The notes: generated by a model not told the origin, from the sequence alone. 64,000 nucleotides of DNA from Blastococcus sp. TF02-8 (GCF_003319175.1 NZ_QOHK01000002.1:310001-374000), one strand, 5' to 3'. Shown: positions 42,249 through 52,175, counted from the first letter of the stretch. Program-made: numbers and translations.

Positions 42249-43313
42249 TCAGCGCGGCAGCCGGATCGTGGCCAGCCGGCCGACCGAGCGCATGCGCTCC
42301 TCGGCCAGCCGGTCGGCGGCCACGGCGGGGGAGAGGCCCTCGGCGTCGGCCAGCGCGAACACCCGCAGGGCGACGTCGAAGATGCCCGAGGCCTTCGCCT
42401 GCGCCCGGGGGAACGAGAAGCCGTGCCGCTCGTCCTCCACCTGGATCACGCCACCGGCGTTCACCAGGAAGTCGGGGGCGTAGAGGATCCCGCGCTCGCG
42501 CAGCCGGTCGGCCATGCCGGGGGCGGCCAGCTGGTTGTTGGCGCCGCCGCAGACGATCCGCCCCGGCAGGACCGCGACGGTCTCCTCGTCCAGCGCACCG
42601 CCCAGCGCGCAGGGTGCGTAGACGTCGTGCGGGGTCCGGACGAGCGCCGCGGTGTCCTCGACGGCACGCACCTGCGGGTGCCGGGCCTGCAGCCGCTCGA
42701 CGGCCGCGGGGTCGACGTCGGTGACGACGACGTCCGCGCCGTCCTCCACCAGGTGGCCGGCCAGCCACGAGCCGACCTTGCCGACGCCGGCGATGGCCAC
42801 GGTGCGCCCGGTCAGCGACGGCGCACCCCAGCAGTGCTGTGCGGCGGCCCGCATGCCCTGGAAGACGCCGTAGGCGGTGAGCACCGAGGAGTCCCCGCAC
42901 CCGCCGTAGGCCTCCGAGCGACCGTGCGCGAAGCGGGTCTCCCGCCCGACGACGTCGAGGTCGGCGTTGTAGGTGCCGACGTCGCAGGCGGTCAGGTACC
43001 GGCCGCCGAGAGACTCGACGAACCGGCCGTAGGCGCGCAACAGGGCCTCGGTCTTGTCGGTGCGCGGGTCACCGATGATGACGGCCTTGCCGCCGCCGAG
43101 GTCCAGGCCGGCGAGGCTGTTCTTGTAGGACATGGCGCGGGAGAGCCGCAGCGCGTCGGCGACGGCGGCGTCCTCGTCGGCGTAGGGGTAGAAGCGTGTA
43201 CCGCCGAGCGCGGGGCCGAGCGCCGTCGAGTGGATCGCGATGATCGCCCGCAGCCCCGACCCGGGATCGCTGCAGAACACGACCTGCTCGTGACCGGAGG
43301 AGAGGACGTCCAC
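42249..43313 (-). CDS. Leucine/valine dehydrogenase (Glu/Leu/Phe/Val dehydrogenase family)
   Basis: 354 residues. NAD-dependent oxidative deamination of branched-chain amino acids. The N-terminal [23 protein letters not shown] and [14 protein letters not shown] (catalytic Lys) and the NAD motif [14 protein letters not shown] are visible. Streptomyces vdh sits in the same purM neighbourhood, which favours valine/leucine use and supply of acyl-CoA precursors. The GTG at 43313 has TAGGCT 7 nt upstream and no Shine-Dalgarno (leaderless). Confidence 0.93.
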   Translation of the reverse strand: MDVLSSGHEQVVFCSDPGSGLRAIIAIHSTALGPALGGTRFYPYADEDAAVADALRLSRAMSYKNSLAGLDLGGGKAVIIGDPRTDKTEALLRAYGRFVESLGGRYLTACDVGTYNADLDVVGRETRFAHGRSEAYGGCGDSSVLTAYGVFQGMRAAAQHCWGAPSLTGRTVAIAGVGKVGSWLAGHLVEDGADVVVTDVDPAAVERLQARHPQVRAVEDTAALVRTPHDVYAPCALGGALDEETVAVLPGRIVCGGANNQLAAPGMADRLRERGILYAPDFLVNAGGVIQVEDERHGFSFPRAQAKASGIFDVALRVFALADAEGLSPAVAADRLAEERMRSVGRLATIRLPR

Positions 43314-43480
43314 GACGAGGAGCCTAGAACGCCCGCGCCCTCCCCCGGTCGGAGGAGAACTGCGCCGCGTCGGCCCCTCCTGACCGGCCTCCGGTCGCCG
43401 GGTGGAGCATGATCCGTGGTCGGACCGATCCCCGGTCCGGACGCGCGGGCCCCGCCCGTGACCACAGGAGGACTTCTGCG

Positions 43481-44461
43481 ATGCCCGCACCGAAGCGACT
43501 GGTGGCGCTCGCCGTGGCCGCGCCCCTGCTCCTCTCGGCCTGCACCACCGACAGCGCCGGCGACCCGGGCGGCTCGAGCTCCGGCGGCGGAGGTGGCGGG
43601 AAGGACCTCACCTTCTCCGTGATCACCCACGGGTCGGCCGGTGACGCGTTCTGGGACGTCGTGCAGAACGGTGCGGAGCAGGCCGGCGAGGACCTCGGGA
43701 TCGACGTCGACTACCAGAGCGACGGCGACCCGCAGCGGCAGGCGCAGCTCATCGACGCGGCGGTCAACTCCGAGGTCGACGGCATCGTGGTCTCCATGGC
43801 CAACCCCGACGCCCTCCAGGACTCGATCGAGGCGGCGGTCGAGGCCGGGATCCCGGTCGTGACCATCAACTCCGGCGGTGAGCGGTCGGCCGGGCTCGGC
43901 GCGATCGGTCACGTCGGGCAGGACGAGCAGATCGCCGGACGCGGAGCCGGCCAGGAGCTCGCGGGCCGCGGCGCGAAGAACGTGCTGTGCGTGGTGCACG
44001 AGGCCGGCAACATCGGGCTCGAGCAGCGCTGCGCCGGTGCCTCCGAGGGGCTCGGGGCCCAGGTCACCCCGTTGCAGGTCGACGTCAACGACCTGCCCGG
44101 CGCACAGTCGGCGATCGCCTCGCAGCTGCAGGGCGACAGCAGCATCGACGCCGTCCTCACCCTGAACTCCGCGGTCGCCGCGGTCGCCGTCGAGGCGGCG
44201 GCGGACGCCGGGTCCGACGCGCAGGTGGCGACGTTCGACCTGAACGAGGACGTCATCAGCGGGATCCAGGACGGCGACATCGCCTTCGCCGTCGACCAGC
44301 AGCAGTACGAGCAGGGCTACCTGCCCATCGTGATGCTCAAGCTCTACGCGCAGAACCTGAACACCGTCGGCGGCGGGCAGCCGGTGCTCACCGGCCCCGG
44401 CATCGTCGACGCGGACAACGTCGACGAGGTCGCCGACCTGGCCACGGCCGGCACGCGCTGA
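43481..44461 (+). CDS. Sugar-type ABC transporter substrate-binding lipoprotein
   Basis: 326 residues. A lipoprotein signal ends at LLLSAC (Cys21), then a Ser/Gly linker and a Peripla_BP_4 domain with [31 protein letters not shown] and PVVTINSGG. This fold binds sugars or autoinducer-like ligands outside the membrane. AGGAGG lies 9 nt before the ATG. First gene of a three-gene transporter. Ligand not inferable. Confidence 0.93.
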   Translation: MPAPKRLVALAVAAPLLLSACTTDSAGDPGGSSSGGGGGGKDLTFSVITHGSAGDAFWDVVQNGAEQAGEDLGIDVDYQSDGDPQRQAQLIDAAVNSEVDGIVVSMANPDALQDSIEAAVEAGIPVVTINSGGERSAGLGAIGHVGQDEQIAGRGAGQELAGRGAKNVLCVVHEAGNIGLEQRCAGASEGLGAQVTPLQVDVNDLPGAQSAIASQLQGDSSIDAVLTLNSAVAAVAVEAAADAGSDAQVATFDLNEDVISGIQDGDIAFAVDQQQYEQGYLPIVMLKLYAQNLNTVGGGQPVLTGPGIVDADNVDEVADLATAGTR

Positions 44462-45516
44462 GCGCCCCGGGGGCCACGGCCCCGGCCGAGCGCCGGGCCG
44501 ACGAGCGGCTGGCGGCCCCCGGGCCGCTGCGCCGCCTGCTCGTCAAGCCCGAGCTCGGCGCGCTGGTGGGGGCGGTCGCGGTCTTCCTCTTCTTCGCGGT
44601 GCAGTCGGAGACGTTCCGCTCGCCCCGGGGGATCGCTAACTGGCTGGACCCGGCCTCGACCCTCGGGATCATGGCGGTGGCGGTCGCGCTGCTGATGATC
44701 GGCGGGCACTTCGACCTCTCCGCGGGCGTCCTGACCGGCACGACCGCGCTCACCGTCGGGGTCGTCGCGACCGAGTTCGGGCAGAACCTGTGGGTCGCCA
44801 TCGCGGTGTCGCTGGTGCTCGCCCTGGCGATCGGTTTCGTCAACGGCTGGCTGGTGACCAGGACCGGGCTGCCTAGCTTCATCATCACGCTGGGCACGTT
44901 CCTGATGCTCCAGGGCCTGAACCTGGGGCTGACGAAGCTGTTCACCGGCACCGTGACCGTCGGCGGCATCGACGACGTGCCGGGGTATGCGGCCGCCGAG
45001 TGGGTGTTCGCCTCGAAGGTGGAGGTCCTCGGGGCGGAGGTGCGCGTCGCCGTCCTGTGGTGGCTGCTGTTCACCGCCCTGGCCACCTGGGTGCTGCTGC
45101 GCACCCGCTTCGGCAACTGGGTGTTCGCCACCGGTGGGGACGACGTCGCCTCGCGCAACGTCGGCGTGCCCGCGCGCCGCACGACGATCACGCTGTTCAT
45201 GACCACGGCAGGGGCGGCCTGGTTCGTGGGGACGACGCTCGCCGTGCGGCTGACCTCGGTGCAGGCCAACACCGGCATCGGGCAGGAGCTCATCTACATC
45301 GTGGCCGCCGTCATCGGTGGGTGCCTGCTCACCGGCGGGTTCGGGTCGGCCATCGGCGCCTCGCTCGGCGCGCTGATCTTCGGCATGACCCAGCTGGGCA
45401 TCCCGTACCTGCGGTGGGACGCCGACTGGTTCTACTTCTTCCTCGGCGCGATGCTGCTGCTCGCGGTGCTGGCCAACCGGCTGGTCCGGCGCTACGCAGA
45501 GGCGGCCCGGCGATGA
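44458..45516 (+). CDS. Sugar-type ABC transporter permease (apparent CTG start)
   Basis: 352 residues with 9-10 TM helices of the RbsC/XylH family ([26 protein letters not shown]). The only initiation position that keeps TM1 and fits the operon is a CTG at 44458 overlapping the SBP stop as CTGA; no ATG, GTG or TTG occurs nearby in frame, and the first GTG lies inside TM1. Coupled termination-reinitiation at CTG is the simplest reading. Paralogue of the permease at 17260-18315. Confidence 0.88.
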   Translation: MSAPGATAPAERRADERLAAPGPLRRLLVKPELGALVGAVAVFLFFAVQSETFRSPRGIANWLDPASTLGIMAVAVALLMIGGHFDLSAGVLTGTTALTVGVVATEFGQNLWVAIAVSLVLALAIGFVNGWLVTRTGLPSFIITLGTFLMLQGLNLGLTKLFTGTVTVGGIDDVPGYAAAEWVFASKVEVLGAEVRVAVLWWLLFTALATWVLLRTRFGNWVFATGGDDVASRNVGVPARRTTITLFMTTAGAAWFVGTTLAVRLTSVQANTGIGQELIYIVAAVIGGCLLTGGFGSAIGASLGALIFGMTQLGIPYLRWDADWFYFFLGAMLLLAVLANRLVRRYAEAARR

Positions 45517-46310
45517 GCGGCGTGGGCGGGGAGCCGGCGCTGCTCGAGCTGCGCGACCTCGGCAAGGACTACGGCTCGGTCATCGCGCTCGACGGCATCA
45601 GCGCCTCGGTCCGCGCCGGCGAGGTCACCTGCGTGCTGGGCGACAACGGCGCCGGCAAGTCCACGCTGATCAAGATCCTGTCCGGCGTGCACCGGGCCGA
45701 TCGCGGGGAGCTCCTGCTGGACGGGGCTCCGGCCTCCTTCGGCGCGCCCCGGGAGGCGCTCGACGCCGGGATCGCGACGGTCTACCAGGACCTCGCGATG
45801 ATCCCGCTCATGGCGATCTGGCGGAACTTCTTCCTGGGCGCCGAGCCGACGAAGGGCTGGGGCCCGTTCCGCCGCTTCGACGTCGCGGAGGCCAAGGAGA
45901 CCACCCGCCGCGAACTGGCTGCGATGGGCATCGACATCCGCGATCCCGACCAGCCGGTGGGCACGCTCTCCGGTGGCGAGCGGCAGTCCGTCGCGATCGC
46001 GCGGGCGGTGCACTTCGGGGCGCGGGTGCTGATCCTCGACGAGCCGACCTCGGCCCTGGGCGTCAAGCAGGCCGGCGTGGTGCTGCGCTACGTGGCCCAG
46101 GCCCGGGACCGGGGTGTGGGGGTCGTGCTGATCACGCACAACCCGCACCACGCCTATCCGGTCGGCGACCGCTTCCTGCTGCTCAACCGCGGTCGGAGCC
46201 TGGGTGAGTACGCCAAGGCCGACATCTCGCGCGAGGAGCTCACCCGGTTGATGGCGGGGGGAGCGGAGCTCGAGGCGCTGGCGCACGAGCTGGAGCGCCC
46301 GGTCGACTGA
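45513..46310 (+). CDS. Sugar-type ABC transporter ATPase
   Basis: 265 residues. Walker [11 protein letters not shown]-loop VYQDL, signature LSGGERQ, Walker B VLILDEP, H-loop LITHNP are all intact. A single ABC domain, unlike the fused double-domain RbsA/XylG. ATGA overlap with the permease gene. Energises import with the two preceding genes. Closest relative in the window is the degenerate ATPase at 16445-17263. Confidence 0.95.
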   Translation: MSGVGGEPALLELRDLGKDYGSVIALDGISASVRAGEVTCVLGDNGAGKSTLIKILSGVHRADRGELLLDGAPASFGAPREALDAGIATVYQDLAMIPLMAIWRNFFLGAEPTKGWGPFRRFDVAEAKETTRRELAAMGIDIRDPDQPVGTLSGGERQSVAIARAVHFGARVLILDEPTSALGVKQAGVVLRYVAQARDRGVGVVLITHNPHHAYPVGDRFLLLNRGRSLGEYAKADISREELTRLMAGGAELEALAHELERPVD

Positions 46311-46340
46311 CCGACATGTCGACATGCCGACAGTGCTGAG

Positions 46341-46355
46341 ACGGTCACTGACCGT
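46341..46355. promoter_or_regulatory. 15-bp palindrome ACGGTCACTGACCGT
   Basis: Perfect palindrome around a single central C in the 163-bp gap before the M23 peptidase gene. CATGTCGACATG at 46315-46326 is a second perfect palindrome just upstream. Candidate operators. Confidence 0.4.
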
Positions 46356-46394
46356 TCTGGTTGCGGCGCGTCAACTGTTCCGCGTGTTGCCTTT

Positions 46395-46409
46395 GTGACA
46401 ACTGGTGAC
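46395..46409 (+). promoter_or_regulatory. GTGAC-N5-GTGAC direct repeat
   Basis: Two GTGAC pentamers at a 10-bp period upstream of a cell-wall hydrolase gene. It recalls the direct-repeat sites of MtrA-type response regulators that control such genes, but the match to a defined consensus was not tested. A 9-bp hairpin (46425-46449) follows. Confidence 0.3.
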
Positions 46410-46473
46410 GGTGCGACTCTCACTGGGCGCCGAGCTGCTTTCGGCGCCCACCCTCTTCCCCAGGGAGCGAGTC

Positions 46474-47829
46474 ATGTCCCAGCGCCGTCCGTCCGGACCG
46501 GCGACCCCACGGGCCGGCAGCCGCCGTCCGTCCGTGGGCCGTACCGCCCGCCCGCTGCGCGCCGCCGTCCTCGGTGTCGTGGCCGGCGCAGCGCTGTTGG
46601 GGACCGCCACCCCCGCCGTCGCCGTTCCCCCGCCCCCGCCCAACCCGACCGACAGCCAGCTCGGTGCGGCGAAGGGCGCCCAGGACGCGGCCGCCGCGGA
46701 GGTCGGGCGGCTCGCGGGCCTGGTGGCCGGCGCCGAGGCCGAGCTGGAGCGCTACGGGGTCCAGGCCGAGGCTGCCGGCGTCGCCTACGAGGCAGCCCTG
46801 GAGGCCCTCCAGCTGGCCCAGGCCGCGGCCGACCAGGCGGCCGCGGAGCTGCAGCGCGCCGCCGACGCCGTGGCCGCCGCCGAGGCCCGCATCGCCACGT
46901 TCTCGCGCGACAGCTACATGAAGGGCTCCACCCTCACCAGCTCTGCGGCCCTCTTCGACGCCGAGGGCCCCGGGGAGCTCATCCAGAAGGCGGCGATGCT
47001 CGACTACGTCGCCGACAACCAGATCGACGTCCTGGGCGCACTGGAGGTCGCCCGCGTGCGGCAGGCCAACGCCGACGCCACCGCGCGAGCCGCTCGCGAC
47101 GAGCGCGCCTCCGCGGAGGACGCCGCCGAGGCCGCGAAGGCCACCGCCGATGCCCAGCTCGCGGCGCAGCAGTCCGCCTACGACCAGGTGATGACGCAGA
47201 AGGCGCAGTACGAGCAGCAGCTGCAGGCCGCGCAGATCCACCTCCTGGAGCTCCAGGGCGCCCGCAACGCCTACGCGCAGTGGGAGGCGCAGAAGCGCGC
47301 CGAGGAGGCGGCCGCGGCGGCCGCCGCCGAGCGGGCGGCCCGCGCCGCTGCCGCCGCCCGCGGGAACTCCGGCGGGGGCAGCAGCAGCGGTGGCGGCGGG
47401 AGCATCGGGCCGGTCTCCGACGGCCACGCGAAGCCGGCCTCCGGCCGGGTCTCCAGCTGCTTCGGCTGGCGCTGGGGCGCCCTGCACGGCGGCGTCGACA
47501 TCGCCGCGCCGATCGGCACGCCGATCTACGCCGCGTCCTCCGGGGTGGTCCGCCGCGCCGGTTCGGCCACCGGTTTCGGCCTCGCCGTCTACATCGAGGG
47601 CGACGACGGCGAGGTCACCGTGTACGGCCACGTGAACCGCTACTTCGTCGAGACCGGTGAGCGCGTCTCGGCCGGCGAGCAGATCGCCGAGGTCGGCAAC
47701 CGCGGTCAGTCCACCGGACCGCACCTGCACTTCGAGGTGCACCCCAGCGGCGCGATGTACGGCGGCCAGGTCGACCCGGTCCCGTGGCTCAACGCCCGCG
47801 GCATCTTCCTGGGTGGCTGCGGAGGCTGA
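46474..47829 (+). CDS. Secreted M23-family peptidoglycan endopeptidase with coiled coil
   Basis: 451 residues. A basic, Tat/Sec-like leader ends near TPAVAVPP; residues ~55-300 are Ala/Glu/Gln-rich coiled coil of the RipC/FtsX-regulator kind; a Gly/Ser linker precedes a C-terminal M23 (LytM) domain. The metal site has GWRWGALHGGVDIAAPIGTPI and SVGPHLHFEV-like GPHLHFEVHPSG. It should cut peptide cross-links in the cell wall during growth or division. AGGGAG lies 6 nt before the ATG. Confidence 0.93.
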   Translation: MSQRRPSGPATPRAGSRRPSVGRTARPLRAAVLGVVAGAALLGTATPAVAVPPPPPNPTDSQLGAAKGAQDAAAAEVGRLAGLVAGAEAELERYGVQAEAAGVAYEAALEALQLAQAAADQAAAELQRAADAVAAAEARIATFSRDSYMKGSTLTSSAALFDAEGPGELIQKAAMLDYVADNQIDVLGALEVARVRQANADATARAARDERASAEDAAEAAKATADAQLAAQQSAYDQVMTQKAQYEQQLQAAQIHLLELQGARNAYAQWEAQKRAEEAAAAAAAERAARAAAAARGNSGGGSSSGGGGSIGPVSDGHAKPASGRVSSCFGWRWGALHGGVDIAAPIGTPIYAASSGVVRRAGSATGFGLAVYIEGDDGEVTVYGHVNRYFVETGERVSAGEQIAEVGNRGQSTGPHLHFEVHPSGAMYGGQVDPVPWLNARGIFLGGCGG

Positions 47830-47850
47830 GCCGGGGGAGGCGCCGGCTCA
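47827..47850. terminator. Short bidirectional hairpin
   Basis: TGAGCCGG and CCGGCTCA, 8-bp stem with 8-nt loop, containing the stop codons of both convergent genes. Confidence 0.6.
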
Positions 47851-48357
47851 GCTCGTGGGCGAGCTCGTCTCCGTCGGGACGTCGATCCCGCACTCGTCCC
47901 GCAGGTAGTTGCTCACGTTCGTCGAGGCCGAGTCGAGCTGCTGCTGCAGCGGCGCGAGCTTCTGCTCCAGGGTCGCCAGCGCGTTGGGGTCGTTGAAGTC
48001 GATCCCGGCGATGGCCCCGGAGAACTGCTGGACGCCGTCGGCCAGGGCCGACCAGTCCGCGGCGATCTCGTCGGGCGCCTCGATGCCCCGGATCTCGGTC
48101 GCGGCCTCGTCGAGCAGTGCGGGCAGCTGCGTCGGGTCCGACTGGTCGGAGACGCTGGCCTCCAGCCGCTCCTGGATGCTCGCGGCCTCGGTGCAGAACG
48201 CCGAGTCGGCGGAGGCGCTGGTCTCGGCGGCGCTGGAGGAGGACGACGTCGAGCCGGAGGCGGAGCTGTCGTCGTCGGAGCCCCCGCACGCGGTGAGCAG
48301 GACGAGGGCCGCGGCGACGGGGATCCCGGTGCGGCAGGCGGAGAGGGAACGGCGCAT
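47848..48357 (-). CDS. Lipoprotein of unknown function
   Basis: 169 residues. Signal with lipobox LLTAC (Cys24), a Ser/Asp-rich linker, then a helical domain with two cysteines (SAFCTEAASIQERL and YLRDECGID) likely disulfide-bonded. A predicted surface protein; helical repeats suggest a binding or scaffolding role only. TAGCCT lies 7 nt before the ATG, fitting a leaderless transcript. Confidence 0.8.
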   Translation of the reverse strand: MRRSLSACRTGIPVAAALVLLTACGGSDDDSSASGSTSSSSSAAETSASADSAFCTEAASIQERLEASVSDQSDPTQLPALLDEAATEIRGIEAPDEIAADWSALADGVQQFSGAIAGIDFNDPNALATLEQKLAPLQQQLDSASTNVSNYLRDECGIDVPTETSSPTS

Positions 48358-48416
48358 GGGCGGCAGGCTAGCGGCCGGGAGGGTGGCGCGGGAGCTCCGG
48401 CGATAGCGTGCGCTGC

Positions 48417-49286
48417 GTGCCCGCCCCGACCGATCCCCGCGCCGGCTGGGACCTGCCCGCCTTCGGCTCGCTGCCCAGGACCAGCGACCTCGAGCCGCTG
48501 GTCACCCGCGTGCTGGCGCCGAACCCGTCGCCGATGACCCTGGACGGCACGAACACCTACGTGGTGGGCGCCCCGGGCAGCGGGCAGGCGGTGGTGGTCG
48601 ACCCGGGGCCCGACGACGCGGCGCACCTGGCTGCCGTGGAGGCTGCGCTGGCCGCGCGCGGTGCGCGCTGCGTCGCCGTCCTCGTCACCCACCACCACGG
48701 TGACCACGCCGAGGCGGCGCTCCCCTGGGGGGAGCACTTCACCGCCCCCGTGGCCGCGGCCTCCGGTGCGGTCGCCGGCCCCGGTGGGTGGCTGCTCGCG
48801 GCGGGGGACCGCGTGGACCTGGCCGGCACCACCGTCGAGGTCGTCGCCACGCCGGGGCACACCGCCGACCACCTGGCCTTCCGGCTGGAGTCCGGCGCCG
48901 TCCTGGTCGGCGACCACGTGCTGGGCCGGGGCACCTCGGTCGTGACGCATCCCGAGGGCGACGTCGTCGCCTACCTGGAGTCGCTGCGGCGCGTCCACGA
49001 TCTCGGGCCGAGCGCGCTGTACTGCGGGCACGGGCCGGAGCTGACCGAGGACCCCGGCGCGGTCCTCGAGTACTACCTGGCCCACCGGGCGTTCCGGGAA
49101 CGGCAGCTGCTCGATGCACTGGCCGAGGGGGCCGGCAGCGTCGACGACCTGGTGGCGCTGGTGTACGCCGAGGTCCCGCGGGAGGTGTGGCCCGCCGCGG
49201 CCCAGTCGACCCGCGCCACCCTGGCCAAGCTCGCCGCCGAGGGGCAGGTCGTGCTCGGCACGGCGGGGGAGGTGCGGCCCGCATGA
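48417..49286 (+). CDS. MBL-fold hydrolase (LACTB2-like)
   Basis: 289 residues. NPSPMTLDGTNTYVVG and VTHHHGDHAEAA (metal motif), TPGHTADHL and LVGDHVLG show a metallo-beta-lactamase fold with a C-terminal winged-helix-like extension as in LACTB2. GTG 48417 has TAGCGT 7 nt upstream (leaderless pattern); GTG 48408 is less likely. First gene of a coupled operon with an acyl-CoA synthetase and a GMC oxidoreductase. Confidence 0.88.
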   Translation: MPAPTDPRAGWDLPAFGSLPRTSDLEPLVTRVLAPNPSPMTLDGTNTYVVGAPGSGQAVVVDPGPDDAAHLAAVEAALAARGARCVAVLVTHHHGDHAEAALPWGEHFTAPVAAASGAVAGPGGWLLAAGDRVDLAGTTVEVVATPGHTADHLAFRLESGAVLVGDHVLGRGTSVVTHPEGDVVAYLESLRRVHDLGPSALYCGHGPELTEDPGAVLEYYLAHRAFRERQLLDALAEGAGSVDDLVALVYAEVPREVWPAAAQSTRATLAKLAAEGQVVLGTAGEVRPA

Positions 49287-50623
49287 GCACGGTCGGGTGG
49301 GAGACCCGCATCGTGACGAGCGCCGGCAGCGAGCGCGACCAGCGGCGGGCCGCCGCCTCGCTGGCCGCCGCGGGCCTGCGGGCCGGGGACCGCCTGCTGG
49401 TGTCGGCCGCGGCGTCGCCCGAGCTGCTGGCCGTGGTGCTCGGCGCGCTGCGCACCGGCATCGTCCCGGTGGTGCTCGACCCGGCCCTGTCCGCGGCAGA
49501 GCGCGCCGTGCTGGCCGAGGACGGCGACCCGGCCCTGGACGCGGGGGACGACCCGGGCCGGCTGCTCGGCGACGCCGAGGCCGACCTGGCCGACGTCCCG
49601 CTGGCCCGGCCCATGCACTACACGTCCGGGACCACCGGGCGCCGCAAGGGCGTGTGGTCGGGGGTGCTCGCCGGGGAGGACGCCCGGGCGCTGGCCGCCG
49701 AGGAGATCGAGCTCTGGGGGTTCGGTCCCGGCGACCGGCACCTGGTGCTCTCGCCGCTGCACCACAGCGCCCCGCTCCGGTTCGCGATCCACACGCTGCT
49801 GGCCGGCGGCGAGGTGCTGCTGCCCGGCCCGTTCGACGTCGGGCGGGCGGCCGAGGCGATCAGCACGCTCCGGCCCACCACCACCTTCTGCGTGCCGACG
49901 CACCTGCAGCGGCTGCTGGCCCCGGGCGGCGCTGGTCGGGATGCGGTCGACTGGTCCTCCTTCCGCCGCCTCGTGCACGCCGGTGCCCCCTGCCCCGAAC
50001 CGCTCAAGCGGGCGGTGCTGGCCGCGTTGCCGGAGGGGAGCGTCTGGGAGTTCTACGGCTCCACCGAGGCGCAGTTCACCGTCTGCTCGCCCGAGGACTG
50101 GCTGGCGCACCCGGGGAGCGTCGGCCGTGCCCGCCCCGGTCGGCGGCTGGAGGTCGACGAGCGCGGTCAGCTGTGGTGCGCCGTCCCGCGGTGGGCGCGC
50201 TTCGAGTACTGGCGGGCGCCGGACAAGACGGCGGCCGCCTGGCGCGGGGACCGGGTGACGGTGGGGGACCTCGGCCGGGTCGACGCGGACGGCGTGGTGT
50301 GGCTCGACGGCCGCCGTGAGGACCTGGTCATCTCCGGTGGGGTCAACGTCTACCCCGCCGAGGTCGAGGCCGTCCTGGACGCGCACCCCGGGGTCGTGGA
50401 GAGCGCCGTCTTCGGCGTGCCCGATCCCGACTGGGGGCAGCGGGTGGTCGCCGCGTTCGTGGGCGACGCCGACCCCGCCGAGCTGGCCGACTGGGCCCGC
50501 GCCCGGCTGGCCCCCGCCAAGCGCCCGAAGAGCCTGCACCCGCTCGCCGACCTGCCGCGCACCTCCACCGGCAAGGTGCGGCGGCTGGACCTGCCCGGGG
50601 TGCTGGGCCTCAGGGATGGCTGA
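49283..50623 (+). CDS. Acyl-CoA synthetase / AMP-dependent ligase
   Basis: 446 residues, short for the class I adenylate-forming family. Core motif YTSGTTGRRKGVW, FYGSTEAQFTV (A5), DLGRVDADGVVWLDGRREDLVISGGVNVYP (A7-A8) and catalytic lysine in TSTGKVRR (A10). The N-terminal subdomain is abbreviated. It activates a carboxylic acid, identity unknown. ATGA overlap with the MBL gene and 8-nt overlap with the GMC oxidoreductase gene. Confidence 0.9.
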   Translation: MSTVGWETRIVTSAGSERDQRRAAASLAAAGLRAGDRLLVSAAASPELLAVVLGALRTGIVPVVLDPALSAAERAVLAEDGDPALDAGDDPGRLLGDAEADLADVPLARPMHYTSGTTGRRKGVWSGVLAGEDARALAAEEIELWGFGPGDRHLVLSPLHHSAPLRFAIHTLLAGGEVLLPGPFDVGRAAEAISTLRPTTTFCVPTHLQRLLAPGGAGRDAVDWSSFRRLVHAGAPCPEPLKRAVLAALPEGSVWEFYGSTEAQFTVCSPEDWLAHPGSVGRARPGRRLEVDERGQLWCAVPRWARFEYWRAPDKTAAAWRGDRVTVGDLGRVDADGVVWLDGRREDLVISGGVNVYPAEVEAVLDAHPGVVESAVFGVPDPDWGQRVVAAFVGDADPAELADWARARLAPAKRPKSLHPLADLPRTSTGKVRRLDLPGVLGLRDG

Positions 50624-52115
50624 CCGGCCCGGCGACTGGGACGTCGTCGTCGTCGGTGCGGGCACCGCGGGGTGCGCGCTCGCGGCCGGCCTGGTCGATG
50701 CCGGGCGCCGCGTGCTGGTGCTGGAGGCCGGGGAGGACTCGGTGGCCCCCGAGCTGCTCGACGCCTCGACCCTGCGGGCCGCCGTGCCCGGCCACCCGGC
50801 GAACTGGGACCTGCCCGGGCTGCTCCCCGGCGGTCGCACGGTCCGGGTTCCGCGCGGCCGCGTCGTCGGGGGCTCCAGCGCGGTCAACGCCGGGTACTTC
50901 ATCCGGCCCACGGCCACCGATGCCGCGGACTGGGCCGGGGCCGGCAACGACCTGTGGTCCTGGGACCGCCTGCTCCCGGTGCTCCGGCGGCTGGAGAGCG
51001 ACCACGACTACGGCGACCGGCCCGAGCACGGGGCCGACGGTCCGGTGCCCGTCGTCCGCCCCACCGCCGGTCCTCCGCTGGCCGGTGCCTTCGCCGAGGC
51101 GGCCGAGGAGCTGCGGCTGCCCGGCGAGCCGGACAAGAACGCGGGGAGCGCGCCCGGTTACGGCCCGGTCCCGCGCAACGTCGTGGGCGGCCGGCGGATC
51201 AGCGCGGCGGAGGCGTACCTGGCCCCGCGCCGGCGCGACCCGCTCCTGACCGTGCGCGGCGGCGTCCGGGTGCTGCGCGTGCTCGTGGAGGGAGGTCGGG
51301 CCGTGGGCGTGGCCACGACCAGCGGCGAGGTCCGCGCGGGTGAGGTCGTGCTGAGCGCCGGCGCGGTCGGCTCACCGCACCTGCTCCTGCTCTCGGGGAT
51401 CGGCCCGGCGGCGCGACTGCGGGCGGCGGGGATCGAGGTGCTCGTCGACGCCCCCGGCGTGGGCGAGGACTGCACGGACCACCCGATCGTCTACCTGCCG
51501 TTCCGCGCGCGGGAGGGCGTCACGGCCGCACCCGGGGAGTCGCCGCTGCACGGGGTGCTGCACACCGGGCCCGACGCCGTCGTCCCGGACCTGGAGGTGC
51601 TGCCGTGGACGGCCCCGTTCGCCCAGGTGATGACCGGGCGCCCGGCCGGCGGCGAGCAGGTCGAGGTCGGCGTGGCGCTCCAGCGCACGGAGGGGCGCGG
51701 CCGGTTGTCCCTGGTCGACGCCGACCCCGGGCGGCCGCCGCTGGTGGAGTACCGGCACCTCGTCGAGGCCGCCGACGCCCGGCGCATGCGGCAGGGCGTG
51801 CGGCTGGCCGCCGAGCTGCTGGAGAGCCGGGCGCTGCGGCGGATGGGGGAGCCGGTCGCCCTGCCCCCGGACGACGCCGGGCTCGACCGCTGGATCGGCG
51901 AGCGGCTGACCACCGCGGTGCACCTCTCGGGCACCGCCCGCATGGGTCCCGAGGGGGACGTGGGCGCGGTGGTCGACCAGCGACTCCGGGTGCGCGGCAT
52001 CGACGGGCTGCGCGTGGCCGACACCTCGGTGCTGCCCCGGGTACCGCGTCGCGGTCCGGCCGCGACTGCGGTCCTGGTGGGCGAGCTGGCCGCGGATCTG
52101 GTCACCGGCCCCTGA
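50616..52115 (+). CDS. GMC-family FAD oxidoreductase
   Basis: 499 residues. FAD-binding VVVVGAGTAGCALAAGL, GRVVGGSSAVNAGYFIRP (GMC signature 1), SAGAVGSPHLLLLSGIGP (signature 2) and the C-terminal catalytic HLSGTARMG region. It oxidises alcohols or similar. GMC genes of this length include MftG of mycofactocin loci, but no mft gene is in the window, so the assignment stays general. Overlaps the acyl-CoA synthetase gene by 8 nt. Confidence 0.9.
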   Translation: MADRPGDWDVVVVGAGTAGCALAAGLVDAGRRVLVLEAGEDSVAPELLDASTLRAAVPGHPANWDLPGLLPGGRTVRVPRGRVVGGSSAVNAGYFIRPTATDAADWAGAGNDLWSWDRLLPVLRRLESDHDYGDRPEHGADGPVPVVRPTAGPPLAGAFAEAAEELRLPGEPDKNAGSAPGYGPVPRNVVGGRRISAAEAYLAPRRRDPLLTVRGGVRVLRVLVEGGRAVGVATTSGEVRAGEVVLSAGAVGSPHLLLLSGIGPAARLRAAGIEVLVDAPGVGEDCTDHPIVYLPFRAREGVTAAPGESPLHGVLHTGPDAVVPDLEVLPWTAPFAQVMTGRPAGGEQVEVGVALQRTEGRGRLSLVDADPGRPPLVEYRHLVEAADARRMRQGVRLAAELLESRALRRMGEPVALPPDDAGLDRWIGERLTTAVHLSGTARMGPEGDVGAVVDQRLRVRGIDGLRVADTSVLPRVPRRGPAATAVLVGELAADLVTGP

Positions 52116-52128
52116 GGAGGGAGCCGGT

Positions 52129-52166
52129 GCGTCCCGGCGGCGCGGCCAGAGCAGCCGCCGGGACGC
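52129..52166. terminator. Terminator after GMC operon
   Basis: Perfect 13-bp stem GCGTCCCGGCGGC with complement at 52154-52166; 12-nt loop; between convergent genes. Confidence 0.85.
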
Positions 52167-52175
52167 CGGTCGGGG

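Noticed and set aside
46311-46473. c-di-AMP (ydaO) riboswitch before the M23 gene
   Set aside because: Such riboswitches control similar genes in actinobacteria, but the conserved core sequence was not found in this leader.
50616-52115. Firm assignment as mycofactocin MftG
   Set aside because: No mft gene is in the window; the GMC family is broad and length alone is not diagnostic.
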